Part shown: piece by piece, positions 12,651 to 24,727 of the stretch
Layout of the letters: each line of letters begins with the position of its first letter
Numbering within the stretch: position 1 is the stretch's first letter
Source: Aurifilum marmelostoma
Taxonomy: Eukaryota; Ascomycota; Sordariomycetes; Diaporthales; Cryphonectriaceae
Assembly (NCBI GenBank): GCA_027559495.1
Contig: JAMXSV010000015.1
Coordinates: 1 to 64,000, forward strand
DNA: 64,000 nucleotides
Direction: 5' to 3'
Notes under the pieces: model-generated
What the model was told of the DNA's origin: nothing
The model's database searches: none
Seen by the model: only the letters and a program-made list of their open reading frames with translations
Made by a program: the position numbers and the translations under genes

Positions 12651-13370
12651 ATAGATATAGAAAAGATATATTAAGCGCTAAGCCTAAATAGGCGATAGAA
12701 AATGCGATATAAATAAATTCTAAATCGCTAGAGCTAGAGATTATAATTGTACTAATAATATATTATAAAAGAGTAACTATAAAGCTTAATTCTATCTATC
12801 TAGGCTATCTAGAGATTAAAGAGAAGATTTATTTATTTTTAAATGATTATAAAAAGGCCTTAATTAGTTAAGGAATAAATCCCTTAGTCTATATGCATCA
12901 AACGCCTTCTGATGCCCTCGTTATTTGGAGAGGGCGACGATCGTGACGATCGTGAAGATCGTGCCTTATTCATCAACACTATTCTGTTATGCAAAAACAG
13001 CCGCGTTTCCATAGTATGAGTAGGTTTGTCTTGCAATTTTCCAATCGTGCATATCTCAGAATCGCGAAAGGTCTCAGGACACACACAAAGTACACCGTAA
13101 GCAAGCACGATCTAACGTTACAGTACCAGAGCCCCACGGACCGTAATAGTAACTTCAACCATTGAACAAGCCTTGGAAAATCCATAACTAAAAGAACACC
13201 GAGGTGCGGTCAATTCTAGGGATCTCTCTGCCCAGCTAGCAAACACTGCCGATCCGCAATGAAACAAAACACGGTGGGGCTGAATGAAGACGTCAATCCT
13301 ATCATTCTAAAATATGATTGATCGGCGTTTCGGAGAACTGGACCTCGGGACTTCGGCGAGGGGAGTGATT
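12651..13370. other. Repeat flank and transition to normal base composition
   Basis: 12651 to about 12890 is still AT-rich but keeps a few CpG sites. From about 12,890 the composition becomes that of the rest of the window. The short open frames here overlap on opposite strands and show no recognisable protein; I see no gene. Confidence 0.5.
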
Positions 13371-15488
13371 TCAAGGGAGAGGATAGTGATGTCGATCGCT
13401 CCAATTGAGAAGTAGCTGCATGTCGTCCATGCCGTCCTGGGAGGCCGCATACACGATAAGCTTCGAGCTGGCCAAGGCAGTTGTGCTTAGCAACGTCCCG
13501 GCCTCAGCGATGGAGAATATTGAGTGATTCGACTCCACTTGCATGGCTTCATATCCACCATTCCTAGCAACCTTATTGATCAAAAAGGTTTTGACCACCA
13601 CGTAACCTTGTCATCTAATTATCTCCTTCGTTTCGGCCGTGCTGTTTTATTTCGTTGTAAGTTGGAACACGGTAAAGGTCCTGAGTAATATATCCTGCTC
13701 TCGATTGCCAATTCGCTCATCCAGTGGTCATCTCCATTCCCAATTTACCAGTCGCCGAGACAGCTGAACTATCCTAACATGACACTAGTGAAGTGCTTGC
13801 TGTAGATAGGCCATCACCACGGCTGAGGATCCAGTATTGATGCCAACACCTGGCCATCTGTGCTGTTCTAGGCCAGCCACGGCAAAAAGTTCTTGGAATA
13901 TCAGGATGGATCTTCGTATACTACGCGATAGCGTCTCGAAATTTTGCCAAAGGCTTGCTCGGAGAAGTCCAGCTTTGGAAGTGAGCGTCTAAAAAGCAGC
14001 ATGTGTACATGGCTGTCGACGAAGCCGGGTATATTTCATGATTATGTAGGCGATATATAAGATCTTCTGCCCCTTCGTATTTTTTCCCCCTCGTTTCCAA
14101 AAGCTCATCACGTGTCTGTGAGATGATGTACACTTCATGGACTATCGGCTTAGCATCGACGACCACACTAATATCCCTGAAGCCAGCCTTTTCCGATTCT
14201 GCGTCGCTCGCGAAGATGCGGCCGCCAGTGAAGATCTTCTTTGCAGTCGTGCCAGAGTAAAGAGCCTAAGATCCGGCCGATTTGGTATATAGACGCAATT
14301 GGACACATTAATTGAAGTATGCCTTGGAAATATGGACATATAAGGTTGATCGGGCACGAGAGTTGAGGTACTTCTGTGGATGTGCGGAGGAGGCCGACAG
14401 CCTGGAGGACCCTCAGCAATCTGGTTCTTTTCCCTGATATGACTCGGTAACCCGTCGCCTAGAGTGACTTGGCCCATCTCAATACTTTTCTGCCCGGAGC
14501 TGTACCGCTACACCGGTACAAGTAATGCGTTATCGCTGTCTGTTTAGAGTCCGAGGCCAAGTGAATGGGCCCTGACAAATGTACGTGAGATATCGCAGTC
14601 TTTGTGGAATAGGATCCTGTGCGCGAAATACACCATGTCGATCACCGTGCTCTCAGACCATTCTACAGTAGCCGTGCAGCAGTACCTGCATTAGCTAAGA
14701 AATGACTTTTCATTGGCCTTTGGTTGTTCTTTCTGCTGCGGCGAGGTTGAAAATTGAGATGAAACAGAGGCTAAAAATATATTCGTAAGGATTTGTAGAC
14801 ATCGACGAAGCCTTGACCCAGTCACCTTGATGTGGCACGTCGTCTTGTGCCACAGCAGAGAGCACCAGTCCGTTCGCCCGATCGAATAGGAAGATGGAAA
14901 TTACACTACCCCTTCTATGATGCACTGTGAAGCGCGCTACTCTGGATGTTATTGTCGCCGAAAGCACTCTTTGCCGTGGAACTTGTGAGTGTTGACATGA
15001 ATCCTCGCTCCGGAATTAAGCCGATCTGACTCAGTCCGGCTGGGCTGTGAAGAGCATGAGAAATGGTGCTTGTGCTGTCATGGCCCGTGCAACACTGGCG
15101 GCACAGTATTAGTATTAGCATTTGACTGGGCTTCCCCCACAAGGTGATCGTAGTCGATGCAGGACGCCGCTATGGAACGATCAGCTATTTCCGTGTACCT
15201 CATCAGGAGTCGATCGTTTCCAGTAGTTATTGCAAACACATGTTCCAGTATCATTTATAGTCACTGGACACGGGGGCCAGATATCCTTTATGCATTTCCG
15301 TATTCATGATCGACTACGCTTATCCGCACAATTTCTAGGTCGCAAAAGTTCCTGGGGCAATCACTATATTTATAGTACACAGCAAGAGTTTCCAGTAACG
15401 ACATGAAGTTGAGCAAGGTGTTGTAGGTCGGCGGCGTATTGTCAATAGCCGCTCCCGATGCTGCTTCTGCAAGCCGAAGAGCTGTCAC
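13371..15488 (-). pseudogene. Decayed protein-coding gene of unknown family beside the RIP block
   Basis: Several minus-strand pieces look like real protein but lie in different frames. About 14,260-14,040 contains FTGGRIFASDAESEKAGFRD and a further 50 open residues. About 14,027-13,870 continues in another frame (NIPGFVDSHVHMLLFRR, then FGKISRRYRVVYEDPS) and runs into TGA and TAG codons that fit former TGG or CAG codons. A further open stretch is at 13371-13540. 14710-14967 and 15288-15488 may be upstream exons. I do not recognise the family. The in-frame stops of the C-to-T type and the adjacent mutated repeat suggest a gene killed by spread of RIP or by drift. Boundaries are approximate. 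Confidence 0.38.
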
Positions 15489-16136
15489 TCGGAAACTCGC
15501 TTGGGCATGACACCAAAATTTGTCTCCATCGAATCTTTAGGAGCTGAAAAAAGTGTCTTGTGGTTCTAGCTAGTCCTCCTGGGATTTAATTACTTCGTGC
15601 AATTCTTTTCAGGTCTGGAACGTGCTCTCAGCGCACCTTATCGAAGGGCCAGCGCTCTCGGTATGGGGTGCCTAATGTGTATAAGTGTGTACCCCAGTTT
15701 TCTATGCATATTCTAGAGACTAGCTAAGTAACTGGGCCGAGGTATGGCTCGGTAGAGATGCTATATACAGCCAGGTGGGCTTAGGGCTCCCGTATTCCGT
15801 GCCTGTCAGCGGCCGGCTCTAAGTCGCCGACACGCGGGCCATGATACCAAAAAGAGAAAAGTGTTTCGCAATGATAGCGCTAAGCATAATTTGTAACGAA
15901 CTAAACCGAATGGTTCCTGCATGCGGCCTCGCAATGGCGTGCACTAAGAGAGAATGGGTTAGTTGAGAATGGTTTTCAAGAGGGGCTTCATTTCGAGTTT
16001 GGCTGTCAAGAGGAAGGGGGGGGAAAACAAACAACACAGGGCCCCTTCTGATCTTGTAGTTTTCGTCCAATCTACTCGGCGGCAGTCTTTAAGTTCTATT
16101 CCTGTAATATTACGAAGACGACTTTCGAACCCGAAC
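15489..16136. other. Intergenic
   Basis: No convincing gene. A run of eight G at about 16015-16022 lies shortly upstream of the CFEM receptor gene. Confidence 0.5.
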
Positions 16137-17719
16137 ATGATGCGTTGCATACCGAGTTTCACGTTGCTCGTTGGCTCTTTGATGGTGGGCAGAACATTTG
16201 CTCAATCTGTCACCGACATCTTGTCACAGATGCCCAGTTGTGCTGTAAGTTTTTGCAGTTTTGGAAATGCAAGGTCGTGAACAGCAGGGATCGCAAGTGT
16301 CAATTGGCAGGGCCAGTCATCAATTGATGAGTAATTAACACAAACATGATTGCAGTTGCCATGTACTACAGACGGTGTTTTGAGCGCAGGATGCTCACTG
16401 ACCAACATCACACTTCTCGAGGAGTGTCTCTGCACCAACAACACCTTACTCTCGAGCATGTCGACCTGCGTCCAGACATCGTGTCAATTCAGCGACCAGG
16501 TCTCCACGGGAGACCTCCTCCAGTCCACATGCGGCGCCTACCCCGTTCAATCCCGGGTCAGCGACGTGCGAGCCGTGTCCACCGTCGCCCTCGTGCTATC
16601 AGTTGTGGTTGTCAGCATGAGGTGCGCAGCACGGCTTCATCGAACTGGGAGACTGTGGGGCGATGACTGGTTGGCTGTCCTCTCGGCACTGTTACTGGCT
16701 GTCGGCGCCAGCCTGGAACTGGCGAGTGCACAGCTAGGCTTCGGGCTGCACTATTGGGACGTGTATGTAGCAAAGGCTACAACTTTACTGCAGATCTTCT
16801 ATGCCGTCGAGATCATTTACACGTGGGTGAAGTTGGTTGCCAAAGCCTCCATCATCCTATTGTATATGCGCGTCTTCCCGGCCAGATGGTTTCATTCGGT
16901 TTGCTATGCATGTCTTTGTTACTGCGGACTTTCAGTCATCACATTCACCTTCGTCATAGCATTCCAGTGCCAGCCTGTTTCAGCAATCTGGAATCGTTTC
17001 ATCAGTGGAAGATGTCTAGATGTCAACGCGATAGGCTATGCTGGCGCAGTGCTTTCTATTGTTGAAGACATTGTTCTCGTGCTTCTTCCAGTGCCCGAGC
17101 TACGGAAACTGCAGATCAGCAGCAAGCAGCGCGTTGGCGTTGGTCTCATGTTCGGCCTTGCGTCTTTGTGAGTTAGCCCTGTTATGAATTCAACTTGATG
17201 CGCATATGAAAGTACTGGGTCCAAAAATTGCCTAACTAACCAGTTCTGCAGCGCGACCATTACAAGCATGATCCGGCTGAAGTATCTTGTACAATTCAGC
17301 AAAACATATGATAGCACTTGTGAGTCAGACTTGTCTATATTATAATACAAACCGCCTCCCCCCTCCCCGATCGTGAAAAGGGGGGGTTGGCTGGGGGGCA
17401 AGAGAGAAAAGTCACCGCTGACAAGAATATCATAGACGACAATGTTAATACTGTTGTCTGGTCAATGATTGAGGCTACTTGCATTATCGTCTGCGGGTCC
17501 CTACCCCCTCTACGGCCCTGGTTCGGCAAGCTTGTCACATCTATTACAAGCACCAAGTCAAGGAGACAGGAAGATGGACGGTCTGAAAGCTTGGGAAAAC
17601 CAAATATTACGAATGCTGGGGAATTTTCCGAAATCCCAGAGTCGGCACCTTCGCACGGCTGGACTGAACTGTCTGCCTGGAAGACCACAACATTTGTTGA
17701 GGCAAAAGGCGCACAGTGA
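16137..17719 (+). CDS. PTH11-type G-protein-coupled receptor with N-terminal CFEM domain
   Basis: Exons 16137-16244, 16356-17167, 17252-17319 and 17436-17719 give 423 residues; two Met codons are in tandem at the start. A signal peptide (to about residue 23, ending TFAQ) is followed by a CFEM domain with all eight cysteines in order (PSCA, LPC, GCS, EEC, LC, STC, TSC, STC). The family-typical intron falls between the first and second cysteine. A rhodopsin-like seven-helix domain follows, from about residue 100 to 330, with LWGDDWL and FQCQPVSAIWN characteristic of fungal PTH11 receptors, then a polar cytoplasmic tail. PTH11 relatives act at the plasma membrane in surface or host sensing; the ligand here is unknown. 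Intron 3 contains a C-tract and G-tract that could pair as a hairpin. Confidence 0.88.
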
Positions 17720-20371
17720 GGGAAAAGAGGTTCAGGCAAGATCGGGCGATTGTTGAACTCGAGCAAGACGGGGCTATTGCAAAATCTTACGTTTCTCAAA
17801 CAACACACACGTTAGGTTGTCTTGAAGCTTATTGAATTCGGCCGTCTCGCCTTGCGCTTTGTTGCCCCCTGCGCACGGTCTCCCGGCTTGCGTGAAGCAA
17901 GGCTTTCTCAGCTCCAGGGTCCCATGTTAGCAACCTCGACATTGAACTTTGCAGAGGGCTCGGGACTCCTTCCGGGCGGAGCCTTCCTTGGAAAACACGT
18001 GACAAAGCCACGATGGAAGGCTCCGTGGTTTCGTGATTAGTGTCGGCGCGGGAAACCAGAAATGTGCGCAACCACGAGGCAGCTGGGGACCACACGTTTA
18101 CCTTTGGTAGATAGCTCGTAGTGCTCGTCTCCGCCTGGTCAAGATAAACCAGGCAGGTTTTGCCTTGTACATTCATTGCCCTAAAACGTACAAACTGGGT
18201 CCGGCGAGGGCTGTGGTGAAGACGATGTCCTCATCGCCCCGAATTCTTCCGAGCCTCGGAGACTGGTCAGCTAGTCTCTCATTAAACCATCAATCACTGT
18301 AGCGATATTCTATGCTCACGCAATGACGTGGGGCATCCAGACATATCATTTCCTCAAGACGCTGGCGATACCATGCAACTCAATGCTTGCACAGTGCTCT
18401 ATATGCTCTTGATCTGTCCTGTAATTAATTATATCAGCATGTTTGTGGCTACAAGCATGGGGAAATGGACAACAATAATAGGGTATTTATACAAAGGTAC
18501 ACAATTGTCTCATGTTCCGAAATTTCAATTGATTGTCACAGGGTGATACCCGGTGCGAAGCACTTTGCTGTGCGTATGATCACGACACAGCCGGCTACTC
18601 GACCGTGAGATCTAGCATGATCCAGAGGTACCCACTCGAATCGAGGCAAATTTGCAACTATTTTTCATTTCAAAACTCTTCTTTAGTCTAAGAAACCACA
18701 ATGTTCATAGGTTTCCTCGACACACCATAAACATGGTATTAAAGCTAATTACTAAAACATACACAATGATACCAATTTTAGACATTCGGTCACTTGAATT
18801 ACGCTACGCCTTATTCAATGACTTACTTACATCCTACAGACACTGCACCACAAGCTCATTCGCATCGGTAAGGTAATTATCCCATACACCGTCTGCATTG
18901 GTCCTAACCACTGACCTATTTGCCTTCCGGTGTGTGCTCGTCTGTATATAGCGCCGCGCTCTCATTCGTCAATGCCACTGGTGATTAGTTTGCGTTGCCT
19001 GTCAGGCAATGAATACGCTCTTGCGTAGTACCGTCGCATTGTTGCACCTAGGGCAAATACCACATCTGCAGGGCAGCGTCTCTCATTTGCCGGGTAATAC
19101 CGTATTAAATAGAAGGGCATGCTGCAAGTCGTACCCGTCTCCATCATCTTACTGCCTATCCGCAATTCGTTCAGCACAGGGCTACAATGGGAACGCATAT
19201 TACGCTGAAGCGATCGCCATTGCGTTCGAATTGGCTGTAATTAATGACTTAAGATATCCTGGGTCACCAGACACGCCATCCTGGGGTCGAAGACCGCTTC
19301 GGAAAATGAACTCCTTAGGCGAACATGATATCCCACTCTCTCTACTTAGTCCACTCGAGCCTAAACTGTCCGACCTTAGGATTTGTTGCAGACTCAGCCA
19401 GTCGAATTGCCTCCTCCGTACCCGAATGGTCTTCCAGCCCGAATAGGAGGTAATAGTATGAGAGACAGCAAGCGCTACACAATTACTGTACATAAAACTC
19501 AGCTCGACGACGGAGATAAGTAACGCAGCGCATTGTGAGAGAACAGGGCGTTCGTGGCTGAAGGGAAAATATGTAGTAGTTAGGAAGCGTAGAAGCAGGA
19601 TGAAGTTGTCGAGGCTTCATCTTTGTGAAGCTGAAAGTGGTTATCTGGCTACCTCAGGCTTGAAGGTTGTAGACATCATTTTTCACGGAACGAATGATGC
19701 ATACCCGATTATTCAACATCGTCGCGAGGCAGGCCTGTGGTGCCAACGTACGGGACAGCAGCTGCAATTTTGCAGAGCATTGAAAAGGCGGAAATTCCGA
19801 ATCACAAAGTAATTAGGGATTGTTGTTATGGCTTCGAATTGACTTGGTGACGTGTATGCTGGATATGGGAAGTGGATGAGTTTACAACACTACGTCCGAG
19901 CCGAGGCTAGCGTGGTGCGCTTCCACTATCCTTCCCCGCCACGTGCCCGTCCACCCACCGCGCGGGGCAAGAACAAGGCGGAGAATGCCGTAGTTCAAAC
20001 CTGAACGGCGTCTGATTGGATAATGAAGACGCGTGGGTAGCCAGGCGCAAGCATTTTCCCTTTTCCCTCGTGAGCTTTCTGGAGACTGGATATCGCTAGC
20101 GACGATGCGGCCTGGCAGCTTCATTTGCGGTGCCTTGATTTACATCCCGACCCGGGGAAGAATGGCCGTTGTCGCAAGGACGTGCCAAGGCTCGTTCATG
20201 AACAGGGACAGACGACCAGATATCATAGTAAATGTGTAGCCGGCAACGGCGGCGGCGGTGTGTTTTTGAGAGAAGTCTGATATCGTGATGATCAATTTAC
20301 TATAAAGTCTCGGTACTCGTCGCCAGGAGGCGATCGTAGCTCCTGTCATCTCTCAAGAGCTCCCTGTGCCG
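17720..20371. other. Long intergenic stretch without a supported gene
   Basis: Open frames such as 19009-19446 (plus) and 19200-19493 (minus) overlap on opposite strands, lack recognisable motifs and have no sensible splice partners. I see no RNA gene. The right end holds the promoter of the esterase gene. Confidence 0.5.
20301..20307 (+). promoter_or_regulatory. TATA-like element of the tannase/feruloyl esterase gene
   Basis: TATAAAG lies about 70 bp upstream of the first in-frame ATG (20372), a usual distance for a fungal core promoter with a short leader. Confidence 0.35.
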
Positions 20372-22120
20372 ATGCAAAGCTGTACAATGTCTCTGACACG
20401 CGTCAAGGGCGCCGCCATGGCTGCCACTGCAGTCCTCTTCACCGCTGTGCGTTCTGCCTCACTTGAGGACGTGTGCGACATTTCCTACGTCCAATCCCGG
20501 CTGCCCGCCGACGACTTCATCATGGGCATCACTATCGATCCCGCGTCCGTCTCAGCCAACTTGACGCTCGGCTACACCGCCGAGTCTGAGTGGTATCCCA
20601 CCACCACTATCGATTACTGCAACGTCACCTTTGCCTACTCCCACAATGGCCTTGCTGGCGACCAGGTCCACGTCTCGTATTGGCTGCCCGCGCCGTCTGA
20701 GTTCAAGAACCGCTACCTCTCCACGGGCGGCGGCGGTTATGCCATCAATTCCGGCACAGGATACATTCCCAACGGAGTCATCAACGGCGCTGTCTCGGGC
20801 CTCACGGACGGCGGCTTCGGGTCCTTTGATACGCAACTCAGTTCTGCTTTCCTGCTTGCGAATGGCACTGTGAACTGGGAAGCTGCCTATATGTTTGGCT
20901 ACCAGGCTCACCACGAATTGGCGCTGCTTGGCAAAGAGTTCGCTAGAAATCTTTACAATGTCTCGTCTTGCACTAAAATCTATTCATACTACCAAGGTTG
21001 CTCGGAGGGTGGACGCGAAGGGTGGAGCCAGGTCCAACGCTTCCCTGATCAGTTTGATGGTGCTATTGTTGGTGCACCTGCCATGCGTTACGGCCAGCAA
21101 CAAGTCAACCACCTGACCAGCAATATTATCCAACAGGACTTGGACTACTTTCCTCCCACCTGCGAGTTGGAAAAGATCGCCAACCTCACCATGGAAGCCT
21201 GCGATGGCTTGGATGGCCGTGTCGACGGGGTCGTCTCCCGTTCCGACCTCTGTCTCTTGCACTTTGATGTGAACAGCACTATCGGCACGCCTTACTCGTG
21301 CGGTGTCAACACGAATGACGACTTTGGTTCCATCCCACACATCGCACAGAATGGGACTGTGACCGCTGAGGGCGCTGCAGTCGCGGCCGCCATTTTGGCC
21401 GGTCTGCACGACTCCGAAGACCGTCTCGTCTATATCAGCTACCAACCTGGCACTGTCTTCTACGATGGCATTACGGAGGTTAACGAGACCACCGGTGAAT
21501 GGCAGCCCGTCGTCAGCACTTTGGGCGGTCCCTGGGTTGCCGAGTTCCTTCAGCTGCGCAACGCCGACTCGATCAGCCTCGAGGAGCTGTCCACCTATAC
21601 TGCGGACACGCTGAAGGAGCTTATGATCTTTGGCATGAACAAGTATGCCGACTCCCTGCAAACCACATACCCAGATCTTAGCGACTTCCAAGATGCTGGT
21701 AGTAAGGTTATTCACCTACACGGCGAGCAGGACTTTTCCATCCCAACAGGCTCGTCCGTGCATTACTACGAATCTGTTCGTAGTGTTATGTACGGTGACC
21801 TCAGCTATAACGAGAGCGTGTCGGCCCTCGATGATTTTTATCGCCTCTTCCTCGTCCCTGGCGCCGCCCACTGTACCTCGAACCCCTTCCAGCCTAATGC
21901 CGGCTGGCCCGACTCGACTCTGTCGACCATCATCGAGTGGGTTGAGAATGAAATTGCTCCGGCCACACTCAACGGCACCGGCAATATCGATCAGATTTGC
22001 CGCTGGCCGCTGCGCCCGTTGTGGTCTAACAACGGCACCTCGTTCGAATGCGTCTACGATCAAGATTCTCTGGATACCTGGAAGTACGATTTCGATGCGT
22101 ATAAGTTGCCTCTCTACTAG
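20372..22120 (+). CDS. Secreted tannase / feruloyl esterase family protein
   Basis: A single-exon gene. The ATG at 20387 gives 577 residues starting MSLTRVKG with a clear signal peptide (cleavage near VRSA); the ATG at 20372 adds five residues. The family hallmarks are complete. The nucleophile elbow GCSEGG has Cys205-Ser206 (numbering from 20387), the acid is Asp449 in HGEQDFS, and the base is His495 in AAHC. Cys205 and Cys496 are expected to form the disulfide that links the catalytic Ser and His regions in this family. Several N-glycosylation sites fit secretion. Members hydrolyse gallate or hydroxycinnamate esters of plant phenolics and cell wall; which ester is used here cannot be read from sequence. 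Length is normal for the family and there are no lesions. Confidence 0.9.
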   Translation: MQSCTMSLTRVKGAAMAATAVLFTAVRSASLEDVCDISYVQSRLPADDFIMGITIDPASVSANLTLGYTAESEWYPTTTIDYCNVTFAYSHNGLAGDQVHVSYWLPAPSEFKNRYLSTGGGGYAINSGTGYIPNGVINGAVSGLTDGGFGSFDTQLSSAFLLANGTVNWEAAYMFGYQAHHELALLGKEFARNLYNVSSCTKIYSYYQGCSEGGREGWSQVQRFPDQFDGAIVGAPAMRYGQQQVNHLTSNIIQQDLDYFPPTCELEKIANLTMEACDGLDGRVDGVVSRSDLCLLHFDVNSTIGTPYSCGVNTNDDFGSIPHIAQNGTVTAEGAAVAAAILAGLHDSEDRLVYISYQPGTVFYDGITEVNETTGEWQPVVSTLGGPWVAEFLQLRNADSISLEELSTYTADTLKELMIFGMNKYADSLQTTYPDLSDFQDAGSKVIHLHGEQDFSIPTGSSVHYYESVRSVMYGDLSYNESVSALDDFYRLFLVPGAAHCTSNPFQPNAGWPDSTLSTIIEWVENEIAPATLNGTGNIDQICRWPLRPLWSNNGTSFECVYDQDSLDTWKYDFDAYKLPLY

Positions 22121-23557
22121 AGGCGACCCGTGTCAGGCGTGTTGTTTTCTGTGTTCCATAATCGGAGTACGGATTAATAGCTAATTCAAGACAAATAAAA
22201 TAATGTTTCCATTGCATGACCACATTTCAACCTATCCATATCAATTTTGTGACAAATAGCTCGGGTTGGATTACTCGGCGGGCTCCATGCCACCTCTTCC
22301 CAGATATATGCACAGATCGATAACTCGTTCATGACTGACTATCACAATAATTCCCCCTTCCCCCCCCTCGCTCCACCCCTTTACTAATATATACCTATAT
22401 TCTTTCAGACTGCGTGATTGCTTGTCCAAAGCCGCACAGTTGACAAAGGCGGCCATACGATTCAAAACCAGTCACTTCCCATGTTAATATTGTCAGGCAA
22501 CGTGCCCGACTATTCTAGAATCATAAAGCCAAATGACATCAAGAGCTGTGTATCTTGGAAGTGCACACAAACGTTGTCACATACAAATACACGATGGTCT
22601 AATCAACCAAGTGCTGTATTTTTGTGTAAAATCACTCCTTCCATGGACATTGATGCTTTTGCAGCTAATAGTCACCAGCTCCTATGCTTTCCTCCCATAC
22701 TCTACTGTACACTTCTTGGATCTGGTGAGACTTTTTCCCTCGAAAGTCTCGTCCACCCTATCTGCTACACGCTAGAGATGGATCAGTACGAAAGACATTT
22801 CAAGCGAATAACGCGATCAAGTGGCCAGCGGCATGAAGGGCCGTGACGAGGAACATCAGTCTCCCGAGAGGCCATGATATGTCACGAAAGGCCGACTACC
22901 TAGGTAGATAAAACGGCCGAGTAAGTGATAACAACTAGCGAATGAAAGACTAGCGTGACCATACTTCAAACAAGACGTTGAGTCGGAGAACAGATGAATA
23001 AAGGGCAAGTTGCGTATGTAGATCATTGTGGATTCCAAAATCCCGTGACTGAGCCTTGTCACAGGGGGTGGCTGGACCTCAACGCAGTTGAGGTAGTTCC
23101 ATGGACTCGCAATGATGGTAGGTCAGCAGATTAGGCAATTTGGATTACCAAATATGCTGATGTTTCGGAACAATTCGCAATAGAATGGGTGGACAGGGCT
23201 GATACTTTTGAATGCGTGTCATCTCGATAGCTAAATCTCCACCAATTCCATCCGAGCCGATAGCCGCTATAAGTCGCCTCGAATGATTAAATCACGATAC
23301 CATCACGCTCTTGGTGCATAATGTCCGGATTTGTCGTAGGCATCTAGGTAATACATCGAATGATCATTCACGCCATTTGCATCATTTAATATTTGGGAAG
23401 CAGTTTTATATGATGAAAACTTAGGTCGACGACGCCACGCGTGCATATATACATATAAGCCTCCCTCTGATTATGGCCGGTCAGAATAGTACTGTGGCTT
23501 AAGCCGCCACCACAAGGTCTGGAACAATTGAACCGTCAGGTGTTACCACGAATCATT
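22121..23557. other. Intergenic with a pyrimidine tract
   Basis: No supported gene. 22351-22380 is a C-rich tract with runs of five and eight C. The open frame at 22418-22846 (plus) shows no motif and no codon pattern that would support it. The right end is the promoter of the SnoaL-like gene. Confidence 0.5.
23454..23459 (+). promoter_or_regulatory. TATA-like element of the SnoaL-like gene
   Basis: A TATATACATATAAG stretch ends about 100 bp upstream of the ATG at 23558. Confidence 0.35.
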
Positions 23558-24327
23558 ATGACTAGCCCTGTTGACCCTCAGCCCAAGATATATAGCCACA
23601 TCAATGGTACTCTCGAGGAACTCCTCGATCGTCACGCCGTTGCCGAGCTTTGCAAAGGATGGTCCGTCTACCGTGATGCTTCGGAGTGGGCCAACTTTCG
23701 TGACCTTTTCGCCAAAGAGGCCAACGTTTGGACAAGTAAGGAACCAATCACACTGTTTTGTCTCATCAGAGTCTGGACTAGCAAAGCTGAACGAATTTTG
23801 ATATGATAGCATGGAGTGGGGGCAAAACAATTGAGGAATTCATCGAGGTTTCCAAAAAGGGTAAAATGGATGGCGATTTTATCATGCATCGCGAATGCGG
23901 AACACTTGTCGATCTCAACATGACTACAAATCGGGCCGTTGGAAAGATGAAGGTCACTATCACGCAGCGATTCAAATACGAAGGCGTGGTATATGATATT
24001 GATTGCGATAGTGTCTTTGTATATTTCTGTCTGAAGAATCCTGAGGTCGGTTGGAAAATTCGATGGTACAAGGTATTTTACTGCAAGGATAAGTTGGTCC
24101 CCGTGGGGGTACCGACCCCCGAATGTATCGCAAAACTTGAGGGCTTGTTCACCGAAGAGAGTTTAGCGAAGTATCCTGAAGGCTACAAGTACCTAGCCGT
24201 GGCGCAGCACAGCATTGGCCACCCGATCGAGCTGAAGCTAGCAACATGGGGAAACGAATATGGAACAAAGTTGTACGAATGTATGAAAGAGTGGTTGGAG
24301 GGACAGGATATTGATCTGTTTTGGTAG
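23558..24327 (+). CDS. SnoaL-like (NTF2-fold) domain protein
   Basis: Exons 23558-23735 and 23810-24327 (intron GTAAGG ... ATAG) give 231 residues. The N-terminal half has the pattern of the SnoaL-like family: a helix with ELLDRHAVAELCKGWSVYRD, then WANFRDLFA, an aromatic VWTTWSGG loop and IEEFIE. The C-terminal part carries alternating hydrophobic strands (DFIMHRECGTLVDL, VYFCLKN, WKIRWYKVFYCKD). Such proteins are often isomerases, cyclases or dehydratases of small metabolites, but many have no known substrate. The neighbouring P450 remnant hints at a former small-molecule pathway, which is inference. The signal for secretion is absent. Confidence 0.72.
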
Positions 24328-24727
24328 AACGAATCATTGGTCTTTCATGACAGAGACATGATATCCTGTAGACTTGGAAAAAGAAGACTCTGGAGCCTTG
24401 TACAGTGCAGCCGTAGCAATCGACTTTCCCGCTCGACAAGCAAACCTACGAGGTGTGAAACAGACGCATTTCTTTGATGAATTAGCCCGGCGAAGTCTCT
24501 GGCGCCCTGATCAGAGAATGCCCCGCCCTGCTCTTCATTCTCTTTTCCTCCAAAGCTTATCCCTCGCCCACTTCCGTATCAGGGTTCGGTCGCTAGAACT
24601 TCTTAGCACGTCCTAGTTACGGCCCTTTCATAACTACGCCACTGCTGAACACCAGGCTCTCGCCCGCCACCGAAGACGAACCAGCGCACGGGCCGGGGCA
24701 GTGAGTCACTGGCCCTCGCACATTATC
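24328..24727. other. Intergenic between SnoaL-like gene and P450 remnant
   Basis: Nothing recognised. It may include lost 5' parts of the P450 pseudogene. Confidence 0.4.

Noticed and set aside
19009..19493. Overlapping plus and minus frames of 97-145 codons
   Set aside because: Neither has a recognisable motif, and no flanking exons with matching phases were found.
20984..21715. Long minus-strand frame inside the esterase gene
   Set aside because: It is the antisense shadow of a GC-rich coding exon with complete catalytic motifs on the plus strand.
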